Shown: piece after piece, positions 10,286 through 21,174 of the stretch
Numbering within the stretch: the stretch's first letter is position 1
How the letters are laid out: each line of letters starts with the position of its first letter
NCBI GenBank assembly: GCA_013115125.1
Contig: JABANN010000169.1
Span: 1-58,329, forward strand
Direction: 5' to 3'
DNA: 58,329 bases
Source: Perkinsus olseni
Taxonomy: Eukaryota; Perkinsozoa; Perkinsida
Position numbers and translations under genes: made by a program
Notes under the pieces: generated by a model
Seen by the model: only the letters and a program-made list of their open reading frames with translations
What the model was told of the DNA's origin: nothing
Database searches by the model: none

Positions 10286-10879
10286 ATGTTCGCCACTCCG
10301 AGAAGTGTACTGTGGGTGTGGCTCGTCATCCCCACCTGCGAAGCGGCGACCAAACTTGGAGGACCTGGCTTGACGGTAGCGTGAATCAGCTTCACTTCAT
10401 TGCTACCAAACCACGGTCAGCAGATGACTGGACAGCATCTGCCGAATGGCCTCACTCTCTGCACTTGGCGGGAGGAGAAACCACGCAAGGCTCTAGGCTA
10501 CACCTTCTACGTGGACCATATCAATGCTGGGATAGGTTCTCGCTCCGCGGGATGCCCAGGAAAAGGATATCGCTAGTAATAAGGGACGCCATTCAACCTC
10601 TCTTGAGCTGCTCCTCGTGCCAGTTACGATTATACTCTCTCTCATTTCTCCAACGGGGAGGCGACTACTATGGATGGTTCGCGTTATCGTCGGGACCCCC
10701 TCATGCAAGCCCGTTTCCATGGACTTTTCGATGCCCGCTCTGAGGCGTGGAGAAGTCTCACGCCGACGGCTAAGTGCTTGAAGGCTCTGGAGGGCTTGAG
10801 GAAGAGGCTGGCCCTCAGTACCTTCGCCGGGAATTACGAACTACTTGATGCCATGTGCCAGCTTCAACCTAAGATATGA
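10286..10879 (+). CDS. secreted protein of unknown function, family B member 3
   Basis: Exons 10286-10375, 10421-10575 and 10624-10879 join exactly (phases 0 and 2) into 166 residues. The signal peptide MFATPRSVLWVWLVIPTCEA is well formed, with cleavage likely near CEA-AT. The middle exon has LCTWREEKPRKALG and FYVDHINAGIGSRSAGC; the last has YYDYTLSHFSNGEATTMDGS, RDPLMQARFHGLFDARSEAW and KCLKALEGLRKRLAL. Introns are 45 and 48 nt. This is the cleanest member and defines the family: leader, two-cysteine block with a V-D-x-[VI]-N-x-G-I-G core, then a helical block beginning DP-[FL]-M. I do not recognise it as any described domain. Confidence 0.8.
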
Positions 10880-10985
10880 TTCTCGTCATGTTGTTGTTCC
10901 CCGGCAAGTTGATGTCTGTGTATGCTTTATGCGTTTTTGTTTTGGGAGAAGCAGCAGCTGTCATTGCCCTTCTCCCAGTTCCCCT

Positions 10986-13133
10986 ATGCGCCTTTCGCCA
11001 CTTGTCTTCCTTGAATGCTTCACACCAACCATCACTTATCCAGAGCAGCCGTCGATGACGCGAGAAACGAGGTATGAGAGAGTCTTTGATGTGACGCCAA
11101 GCCAGTGGCTTGAAGCCACCACGCTTAGGAGGACCGCGGTGGATGAGCAGCAGCATGTCCTGATTGGCGGTGACATGCTCCTACCATTGAGTTCGAACCG
11201 GACAGCCTCGAGAGTTGCTGATGAGGTGGTACTCGCCCGCCGTCCTTCCTAGTAGTCGGCCACTGAGCCCTTTACTCAGTAGAGCGATAATGCGTACACT
11301 GCTGTCCACATCAGCCCGGCCTGGTCCTGGTCCTCCTGGCCCGGTGGAATCATCAAGTGAGCCGCTCTCTCGCTGATCGACCTCACCACCCTCCAGTTAC
11401 ACCTTCCACCCGTACCTTCAACCCTGCGCCAGGTCTGCCTTCTACGCTGGGGCTTCGGTCTGGGAGAAGTAAGAGCTCAGCCACCAGTCTGATCGCAATG
11501 GATGGCCTGGCCAGACACACTTGTATTCGCTTCCAAGAACAGGAGTATACGCCGGACACGACGAGACTATTGCTGGTGAGCTGGGCGACGCTAATTCTCC
11601 GTAGCTCGTTAACGCAAACCGCTTGACTTTGAGGTGAAGTAATACTTGTCAAATATGTTATAGTATGCTAAGGAACGTAGCACAGCGGAAGACAGAAGAT
11701 GTGTCATGGCACAACGTGAACGGTACAACGGTCAGCAGGTGCAGAGTGAAGGCTCCAGCTGCTTCACCACTCTGGGCTACCATTTTGATAATATCCACAC
11801 TATTAATCTTGGCGACGGGTGTAATATTGAGCTTTCTAGCATCACATTCTGATCGATCGGGACAGGTACGAGTCTTGGTACCGTCATTCACGAGTTGGGC
11901 CATGCCATAGGGCTGCCTCATGTCCAGAACAGGCCAGTACTGTCCGCCCAGGATCGTTTTAGGAGAGTCTTGATGCTGCAGGATCGTGACGCTTATGTCG
12001 ATATACTTTGGGGTAACATAGTGCAAGACAAGGAGAAGAACTTCTTTCGGCTGGATAGCGTCCGAAGTCCGTGGCTGAGTGCGGTGAGGGGTGAGCAGGG
12101 CATCGACCTCGGCCCAAGTGGCAGTGGGAGTCCCAGGCACGGTGTACGACTACGAGTCAATCATGCACTATGGCGAGTGCGAATTCAGTGTGAGTAGTGG
12201 GGAGTGCGCCGCTATGGGTCGGCAGTCGAGGAGCAGGTTACCAGCAAGGATTCTCCGTGTGATCCGACCGTCCTCACGCTACAGCCTGAGTAGGGCGGAG
12301 GATGACTGCGAAAGGAGGGAGGCGGTCGTGGTGATCAGATGGCGGCATTCGATCGGGCAGCGGCAGTCCCTTTCTGAGGCGGACATCGCCATCGTTAATG
12401 ACATATATGCCTGTGAAGCGACCTGTGCGGATGGAATCTTGAATCAGCTTGAGTAAGTCTTGCCTTTAGAGCATCTTTCCCTTCGGTGGCGAGAGGCAGG
12501 CTACGGATCTAAGTGGAGACATCGCGTGCTGTGAACGACCTTCGAACTCATCTCGTTATGAACTTTCTTTCTGCTCCATTCCGACGTTGTCGTAACCTGG
12601 GTCTGCGACCTGGAGAGGCCTGTCGTACGACAAACCTTCCGATGCTGTTCTCCTTTTTGAGCACTCGAAGCTTTCCTGGAGCCATAAGAAGCATCGTTGG
12701 GAGGCAATAAGGCGGCCCGTGTCGCAACCCTCTGTAGGTTCGATATCGACTGTGGTGGACAGAGCTGTCGGAAAGACTGCGCTGACCCCACCGGTGAGGC
12801 CTCTCCCCTCCAACCGTCATCATGAATATCTGATAGACGACGGCCTCGCTAAGATAGACGTGGAAGTGTGCGGCTCGACAGGCGGTTCCTCCTGGTGGTT
12901 GTGGATCCTCGCTGGTACGTCGTCAGCGTTCAAGGCCGTTGTTACGCGCCTTTCGGTCTGAGTCAGCGGTGGGTGGTATCATTACCTTGGTGACCATCTG
13001 CTTCCTGGTTGACCGAGCTGTTCGAGGTGGCAAGTCGGCGTTCGACGGTGATGGACTGATGTATGCGGAGGACTACGAGGACGACGAGGAAGAGGAGTGT
13101 GGCGTAGACGAGGAGGGCGAAGGGGAGGAGTAG
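10986..13133 (+). CDS. membrane-anchored astacin-family (M12A) zinc metalloprotease
   Basis: A plus-strand multi-exon gene. The start MRLSPLVFLECFTPTIT is a possible leader; the propeptide carries QQHVLIGGDMLL, like the astacin pro-segment whose Asp blocks the zinc. The catalytic domain begins WPGGIINYTFHPYLQ, then WEKHTCIRFQE, LGDGCTSLGTVIHELGHAIG, LPHVQNRPDRDAYVDILWGN, the Met-turn VYDYESIMHYGECEF and the terminal IGQRQSLSEADIAIVNDIYA. The zinc motif HExxHxxGxxH and the Met-turn SIMHY are complete. Verified introns: 11357-11401 region, 11821-11865, about 11942-11986 and 12915-12966. After a linker, SWWLWILAAVGGIITLVTIC is a transmembrane helix followed by a strongly acidic cytosolic tail ending at 13133. 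Joints between 12456 and 12719 and near 12080 are unresolved. Likely a secretory-pathway or surface protease. Confidence 0.88.
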
Positions 13134-13340
13134 CGCGTCGCTTCTAGCGGCCGTTAGAGCAAGTTCTCTTCAGGATTTACTCGAGCTCTTCCCCGTACAG
13201 CGACAGTTTGTATGGGAGGGACAGTCCTTGTGACACCGGACGAGCTGACCAGCGCAACATGACCTTCTTCAGTATTATTCGCTCACACGCCGTCTTTGGC
13301 TGCAGTGGCTGGTAGCAGGTCGTCGACTGGAGTATTCCCC
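13134..13340. other. 3' flank of the astacin gene, nothing seen
   Basis: No coding signal recognised directly downstream of the acidic tail. Confidence 0.4.
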
Positions 13341-13879
13341 TAACAGCATGGTCCAAGATTAGTGTCCGGTAATGATCGTACTGTGAATGCAGCCGCCGCA
13401 GTCTCGTTTCGAATGAAGCTCACGCCCGATGTTGCCGTGGTACATGAGGACGAGTAACTTCTGTGTTGGTCAATGCTTGGGGTGCCTTCTGGGTGGGAAG
13501 TATTCCTGCTACTGGGTGACCCTATCGAGGTGACCACCAGTGGCGGCCTATGAAGGGAACAGGCATGTAGTTGATGATTGAGAGCCGCCGCGTTCTGCTG
13601 CGTCACTACTGCGTAGGGACCTCGTCTCTCGGCCCCAGCGGATACACTAAAGTGTCTTTTCGAGGGAGTAATCCTCACAACTGTAGAATTGAGGTCGTCG
13701 CGGGGATTTGGCCGGATGCTCACAACGATGATGTCTGCTTTTCCTTATCTATTCCTACCCATCATGGCATACATCATCAAGAGAGCTGTGCAGCACAGCG
13801 TCTTCTTGCCTGAGAGCGAGAGGCCTCCACCAGGGGTGAAGCCTGGACAGGATCTCAAAACCCCACCCCAGGATATGTA
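13341..13879 (+). CDS. hypothetical protein with C-terminal membrane segment (exon fragments)
   Basis: Plus-strand fragments that look coding: TVNAAAAVSFRMKLTPDVAV near 13.4 kb, SLGPSGYTKVSFRGSN near 13.64 kb and a last frame with MSAFPYLFLPIMAYIIKRAV ending PPQDM with the stop at 13877-13879. The layout (ectodomain, one membrane helix, short polar tail) mirrors the end of the astacin gene just upstream, but I find no catalytic motif. Exon joints are not resolved. Could be a diverged paralogue fragment or an independent type I membrane protein. Confidence 0.3.
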
Positions 13880-16800
13880 AAGAATGACGCTTCCTCGGAG
13901 AGATGGTGATCATTCGGGTTCAGAACAACAACCTACACGACAGCAGCCTCCGCTAGACAGCCCGACCACACCTACTTGCGGCACACTACTTTCACGGACG
14001 CATCCGAGTAGGTGGCCGTTATAGGAGAATGGGGGTCCTTGCATGGCCCTTCTTAGATACGGAAAGTGCTTTGCAAATGTCACCAAAATGGACTGCGTTG
14101 TCCAACGGAAGGACCTAGCGGAAAGATACCACCAACGGCGGTAGGACAAGAGAATCTTAACTCGCCTCTAGCTTCACGCAAAACAGGGAGCGCAAGGCGA
14201 AACGATCCGACCAACTGTCCGAAGGGGCCACCAGCTTCGACCAGAAGGCCCACGAGCTCTCGAGCGCCAGCCACTGGACGGTATCCCTGCCGTCATCTCC
14301 GCCACTTTGGTTGAACTTCTTCTCAGACCTCTTATCGTGCTGATTTCATTGAGGCCCGGAGAGAGGGTGACTGGTCTATTGCCGAAACAAAACCTCAAGT
14401 TAGGGGAGGAATCACGGCTGTCGTACCTGTCAGGTGATAGAGGTGTATCATCAATAAATGACAAGAGATCAACGGTGGTGCGTTCAGATGCGTTACTGAG
14501 GACACCGGCATCTCCTCCTTCACTGAGCGCTTTGGGGAGTATGGAAGCGCTCCGAGAGACCTGATCGCAGAGTGGGTTTAAACGGCGGCTGGGAGAGGTT
14601 ATGTCGTTCTCTTGATAGCCCGAATGCAGCACAGTTGCCAGTGAAGATAACAGCTCTTGAAGACGGAACTACGAAAGGTGGGGCCTTTAGGAGGTCTGTG
14701 ATGAAAGTGGAATCGCTGCTGCCTTTAGGGAAGGCGCACGTTCCCGGTTACCAAGGTTTCATACCGTCCAACGTCCGCAACCCTTCTGTAAGGACGGTCT
14801 GTGTATGACCGCGGATCTCTTCCGCTCAGGTCGTCTCTCAAGCTCTCGGGGAAGATACCAGACAAACCATAGACAAAACGACCATGACTGAGATATACCA
14901 TCAGAATGTGCCCGGCTATGGTGGACACCTTCCCACTGGTACTACCTTAGGGTGGCGGGCACTCTCCGCTGGGGCGCAGGAACTCCCCGTTTTCAGAATC
15001 TAAGAACGACAAGGGGCCGCGGCAGCTCACAACGTCAACCATTTTCGGTTCTGATTATGCCGTGAAGGACTTCAGCAAGAGTGAGGAATCTTCGGATCAT
15101 TCACGCTGACTCTGGTGCCTGGGTTATAATTGCCATGCAAGAGATGTTGCCCTGTCTGTGGATGCCCAGCTGTTGCTTCAGTGGCTCTCAATAGACACCA
15201 TAGGCACTGGCTCTGTGTTGCTGGTCGTTCTCATCCCTTCGATCATCATGGTTATTGTTAAAGTTCCCTCTCTCCTGCCTCGAAGAGATTCTCGCGGGTG
15301 TGGCGGCATTGCCCGTCCATGTCATGGACAAGAGGCCGGCTCTCGTTTGTGCTTGGCAGTGTCCTTAGCGTCACTTAGACAGACAAGACGCATCGAATGG
15401 CGGAATGCCTGCATCGCCTTGGCAACTTGGAGCCCTTTGCACGGTCTACCTAACACAATTGAACTGTGTGTTGAACACTGTGTTCGCTAGCTTCGTTAAA
15501 CTAGCGTCCTGTTATTAACATATTTAGCCTATTAGCCTGTTCTCTTAATGTTGCGTCCTACCACTACATTCTCCACGAACGAGATCAGGTACATTGGCTG
15601 CCATCAGCGGCACGGTAGTGTGGATAGCGTACGCGCTTGAGGAGTTTGACTCGCTAAAGAATTATCAGCGAATCACTGAGAGCGATTTGAGGTAAGCGTG
15701 GATCAGAGGCATCTCAAGCAGTGCGCCAGTTCACGAGCCGGAAATGCCGCACACCATCCGGGCTCCGGATGCTGGTGTATGTGACACGTCGAACCCCTTC
15801 TTTGATACCTTTAGTCTTTGAGGCTCTGGAGCTGGTCGTGAGTTTCCCTACGCTCTAAGAGAGAGGAGCTAGCTTATATCCTGCCCACTGTACCGCCAGT
15901 GCAGCGGCAAGTAAGTAGTAACACTCGCGCTGGTTGACTCAACAACACCTGGGATGGACAGAAATTCTGTCACGGAATGATTGAGTGCAGTGAGAATTGA
16001 AGCTTCTTACACTCATTCCCAGCGTGACCTACAGCGCGATCTGGATATGGTGGGGATCCTTGGCAGGGTGCATGTACAGCCAATGGTGACCAGTGAGAGT
16101 CTTTTGTACCTAGCATGGCCCTCCTCATCATGTATTCTAGGGTGGAGAATCTCGGCCGTTGAACTTCTCGTCTCCGTGATAGGACAAGGTGCGGGACTCC
16201 ACCGACGTCGGTGAGGTCGACAGGACCTTACAGCGGCAGTGAGGGCAGCGCGAAGGTGAACTATGCGAACGCTGGAAGCCATGCTACAAGTGGCCATCGT
16301 GTTTCGGAAGTCTCCTCTAAGAGAACTCGGTTTAAAAGAATATGAATGCGTCAGGAGGGCGACGCTCACGTACTGAAACCGTTATCGAGCACCCAACGGC
16401 CCAACGAGGTGCCGCGGTAACGAGCGTGTCCCTTTCTTGAGCACTTCGTGGGGACAGCGTGATATGGCATCTCCCCAATCCGGTTTTAGCCAAGATAAAT
16501 CACAGTGGTTTGTGACCGAGTGACTCGGTCACTCAATGTTCGCTCAGCAAGTTACTCCGCTTTGAGCGCTAAACTCGCGGAGAAAGCCTTGTTGAACAGT
16601 TATGGGAACTTTCTCGAGGTGCTGCGACGTAGCGAATCCATTTGGCGCGCTTTTCCACTTCATAGGCGCTTTGGCTAGAGAGGAATAATTTTTGTGCACC
16701 ATACCAGCTATGGGACACAACCTATGGCCATTGAGGTCACATTGCTCGCCCACAGCAGAAACGACTAGAAGATGTGGTGCGTGACCGATGTATATCTATG

Positions 16801-17324
16801 ATATTCAAGAAGAGTAATTAAGGGTTTGATGATCAGAGTAATTGCATTCGTAGTGTCTATCCAGTCCTTTTGTGCATCTCTCTCCAATATCGAGTTCGTC
16901 AAGCAACAACCAGGGGCAGGGATTGCCACAGTATCGTTTTATCTGTAAGCATGTAAATTTATGTACACCCGAAAAGACCCGATTTCATATTAAGCGTCAG
17001 GCCCTGACGGGCAGGGCGCCATGGCCAACACACCCGACTGAACGCGGCAGATAAACAGCCCAGACTTAAAGGTCTCTTATGAGATGAATTTTGTTGAAAC
17101 ATAGTTTATGGTATTAGCTGAATGGTCTCTACCTGATAGTATCTCCCACAGAGCTCCAGCATGAAGCTCCGTTACATTGTATCACGCAGCCACGGTAGAG
17201 AGAGTGAACGCCCATTTTCATTCAATATATCAAACTTTTTATTAAAAAGTCGTCAAGGAAGGCCAGCGTTGTCACACGCGTAGTAGTTCAATGTATTATG
17301 ATCATTGGACTGATCTTCACGCGC
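13880..17324. other. poorly resolved 3.4-kb region
   Basis: Isolated coding-looking stretches on the plus strand: FRCVTEDTGISSFTERFGEY near 14.48-14.56 kb and a hydrophobic helix SVLLVVLIPSIIMVIVKVPS near 15.21-15.27 kb, which would suit another membrane-anchored protein. I could not chain exons into a gene. From 15.5 to 17.3 kb I see nothing to support a gene. Confidence 0.35.
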
Positions 17325-19413
17325 CTAGAGTGCGCGACACCGCATCGTCAGAACCAAGTCCTTAGGGCATGTCGTTAACGCGTTTTCGAACATAGTGGAG
17401 ACGACCTGATCGTCGAGGAGGCGGAAATTGTCGAAGTTTCGCAGCAGGAGAGCAGCGTTGCATAGGAGCTCTCTGATCGCCAGATGCCTTCCCGGGCACT
17501 GTCTCGGGCCACAGCCGAACCCAATAAACTCCAATCGCTTCTCGTCTATCGAATCGCCACTTGGCGTCAACCAACGCTCGGGCCTGACCAATAAGGAGGC
17601 CTCCCACACCGCGACATAAGTACCTCGTGCAAGTTGTACAAGATAGTGCCTTCCCCCTACATGAACTTCTCGCCTTCTTCATAACTCTCCCGCATCATCT
17701 GGCCAATCGGGAAGATGAGTCGAGTGCCGGCTTTCACCACCTTTCCTGCTACTTCACAGTCGACAAGGGCTCCATTGATGCTGACTGGTACGGAGGGATT
17801 GAGCTGAGAACGTTCGATGTATTCGACGAACGATTCAATCACCAAAGTTGGAAATTCCTACTTGGAGTCACCTCAGACTTACTCTAAGAGTCTCCAGAGC
17901 ACACGCCTCAATGAAGGGCATGCTACGGATAGATTCAACTGATAGTTCTTCAAACGAGTCTGCTTCTCTCCTTGCTCTCTGTTGGATCTCCGGATGAAGA
18001 CACAAATTCGACAGCAGCCACGACATGGCGCTGGCGGTGGTCTCTGCCCCAGCACCGAGGTACCTTGGAGAATATGGGTCAGTACCACCACTCCGCTATT
18101 GACAGTACCATACTGATAACATTGAAGTTCAATGATCGAACCGCCTTACATGACAAGCGTATGTGCAAGTTCTTCTTCGCTGAATTCCCTTCCTGCACTA
18201 TCCGGGAGGCTTTTGCACACATGAGGGCGATCCAGCCCATCCCTCGCGCGCCGACGGATGGCGTCTACTATTTTTGACTCGATACGTCGGCAACGCTGCG
18301 CGAACTGATGAACACAGTGTTCCTCAGGCGAGCACCGCTGCAAACTTACCTCTCTAACTCCGGGGAATACTAGTCGATAGAAGAAGCGGTCGTGGTAGAA
18401 GACACAAGAGGGGTTAAGAGTTAGCATGAAGGCATCGCTGATGAGGCTCCAGATCTCATCTTGCATCTCATCGGTGTAAAGTGGATCTGAAAAGCATCAT
18501 GGACGCTCATGAGACGAGTAACCCAACTGCGACCTTCAGAAAGGATTGGGTCGTCCTCGCCCATGTAGACGGCTGAGGCCACTCTCGCAGCACACAGTTG
18601 GAGGTCTCTCACAGGGCGCCATACGATGCGTCCCTCGCGGACAGCAGATTCTTTGAGTCTTCTAATCTGCAACCCAAAGGCTTCGCCGACACAGCTTGAG
18701 GAGCTCCGACCCACCAAATCTTGCGCAGTGCCGCTAATCATGGGCAAGAGTTTGTCCAAGTTGGTCTCCATCAGTGGACGTGACGATATTCTTCGGTGCT
18801 TCTTCCACAAGTCGCCCTCACTCATAGCCATATTGACACCATCCATGATATTCGCAAAGTCGGGTGCGCTGAACTCTCTCGGCCTCCTCTTCATGACGCT
18901 TCGGTAGGTTGGGACGTCGGACACTACTAGCACTTGGCGAGTCGGTGTCCTGCAGAGACGGTATCTCCTTATCACAACAGAATGCCCATAAAGAGAGTCT
19001 GTGGGGCTCACTTTCACGATGCGGATGCCAAGACTCACTTGAAGCAACATATCTTCCCAAACTTCCGTGGCAAGGTCATGAGTTCTTTGAACTGATCTTC
19101 TGTTGACATGAGAGCGAGTCGGAAGACGAAGCTCATCTGAGAGAGTCAGGAACTGGCTTCAAGCGATCTCGCTAGCTCTTCCTAGTTTGCAAAGGAGCCG
19201 GACGTGCACCCAACCATTCTACGGTAGAATTTCTACCCCGGGTCCCGGGAACGGTGTCCGCTCAAACATTCTCTTGACCGCCTTCAACACCTTCAGCCCA
19301 ATAACGCCAGCTGCAGCGGCAATGATTACAGATGACAGATTAAGAGGCGGATAAATCTGCCCGTGCAGCGACCTTGGGAGTGAAGTTCTGAAAGAGCGTA
19401 GGAGCGCTGCCAT
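17325..19413 (-). CDS. cytochrome P450 monooxygenase, copy 1
   Basis: Minus-strand multi-exon P450. Exon 1 from 19413 gives a membrane anchor (SSVIIAAAAGVIGLKVLKAV) and the proline hinge TPFPGPG. Next comes FVFRLALMSTEDQFKELM (about 19.13 kb), then LWKKHRRISSRPLMETNLDK (helix C region), the I-helix oxygen-activation motif YLGAGAETTASAMSWLLSN (about 18.03 kb) and the K-helix EACALETLR (ExxR). Then come IFPIGQMMRESYEEGEKF, VRPERWLTP and the haem-binding loop FIGFGCGPRQCPGRHLA with its cysteine ligand, ending at 17325. All P450 hallmarks are present in order; expected role is oxidation at the ER membrane, substrate unknown. One exon junction near 18.47 kb (before DEMQDEIWSLISDAFM) is in a shifted frame and needs an intron I could not place. 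Confidence 0.88.
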
Positions 19414-21174
19414 TGATTGGGCTGCTTCTCAACTGCAAGGGTTATTTCTGGTGGATTCGCCAAACTCATAACTCAATCCCATGCGAATGCGGAATCATGT
19501 TTAAGCTAGTTACTCTAGCCTAGAGTAGACAGGGAGTGCCGCGTCAGGACTGCAGCTGCAATGTTTCGAGAGACGCATGGAAGGGGTCATCCCAGAGTGT
19601 CCTCTCTGCTGCCACAGCAAACTTGAATCTGCTGGATCGTCTTCGCCCCGCAGAGCTGCTGGCCGCCGTCGCAGCTGGTCTCGACGCATGCATGCATTGG
19701 CAAGCTGTGTCCCCGGCGCCCGCCTGCTCTTGTCTACCCGATGTAGAGACGAGCCGGATCGAGTCGCACTCGCACTGAGCAGAGTCTGAAGCTTGTAGAC
19801 CAGTGACTCGCTGTCGCCGAGTGTCGAGGGCGGACTCACGACTCGTGAGTCACGAGTTGAACCCTGAGCTTGAGCAGGAACGCTCTGATCACTCCACTAA
19901 GGATCGACGCCCCATACGATGTGTATGGGGCCCACGGCGCAGTTTGTATGAGCGCACCCTCCCTCACAACCCTTCTGCTGTCACTTCGAAGACCCGTGCG
20001 CTGTGTTGCCTCCCATCCCCAATTTATGGTGGTGCGACCCGCACCGTGTGGAAGGCTTTGTTTTTCCATTACCGAGCTCGCTACCCCTCCGTTACTTTAA
20101 GAGCTTCAAGAGCTTTGAGAGGCTGCTTATGTGCCTGCGTGCGGCGCTGTACTCAAGTGTACGCCACTGGCCTGTCCACTGGCAAACCCTCCAGCGCCTA
20201 GCCCTTCAATCTCACCAAAGAACGTAATGGAGGCGCACACTGCTCGGGAGCGATGGCTGTCGAGGCAGTGTTTCTCCTCTGAATCAGAGGCTGAGCCCCC
20301 GAAGCTAAGACCAGTTTACTGTATCTCAGCGCGAGTTTCGTGTCCCGTGACGACAGGTACGTCATCACCCTGCCAACCTCCCAGTCCTCGGCGGGTTAAG
20401 AGATTTCGCAAGTTTTGGAACTCATTAGTCGAGAACAACTAAATAACGGAGTTAGCTCGCTAGCTGAGTCCCTCACCGAAATCGCGGACCTATTCGGGAA
20501 GGTTTGTGATGACACCGATAGGTCAACGTACTACCCTGTTCCTATGATAATTACTAACTATTAGTTAGGCTGCCCTGGCACACAGTCAGTTAGTCAGCAT
20601 GTTGGGAGCGTAAGCGATGCGAACAAGTAAGTTATAGACCCTATCATATGGTTTTTCCATCATAGTGAACTACGTAATACTCGTCTTGCGCCCATCATGG
20701 GATTGGTTTTGTCACCCAATGTTGGAAGACCGGATATTTCCTGTCACCCGGATGAGTAGTGCTTCCGCCTAGCGATTAGCGGATCAATCGACACCAAGTG
20801 GAGGCTGCCAACATTCTCACCAAGTAGCAAAATGATTATTCGCAGTGTCATTAAGACTCCGTCGCATTGTTCCTTGAGCTGGGCTACGTTAAGCCTTCGA
20901 TTCTTCCATTTCACTGTTGTTGAATATATTCTCTGTCTGCTCTCTCTGAAGAAGAGTTTCGAGTTCAGTACAACCCTATGTCCCAAATAACCCGTCCTAC
21001 TATCAAGAACTCGAAAACGCCTCCCAAGGAAACTAGATGTCCACTACTGAGTTATGTATGCGTAAGCGTATGATAAGAGATTGAGAAGATGGCAATAATG
21101 CCATGATGCTCATGATCCGATCATCGAAGGTGAAGGATCCAAGCTGAATCTTGTGTAGACTATTGGATGAGTGT
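19414..21174. other. spacer between tandem P450 genes
   Basis: About 1.76 kb with no recognised domain on either strand. Plus-strand open frames at 19536-20442 have no recognisable motif. It should contain the promoter of P450 copy 1 and the 3' end of copy 2. Confidence 0.4.
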
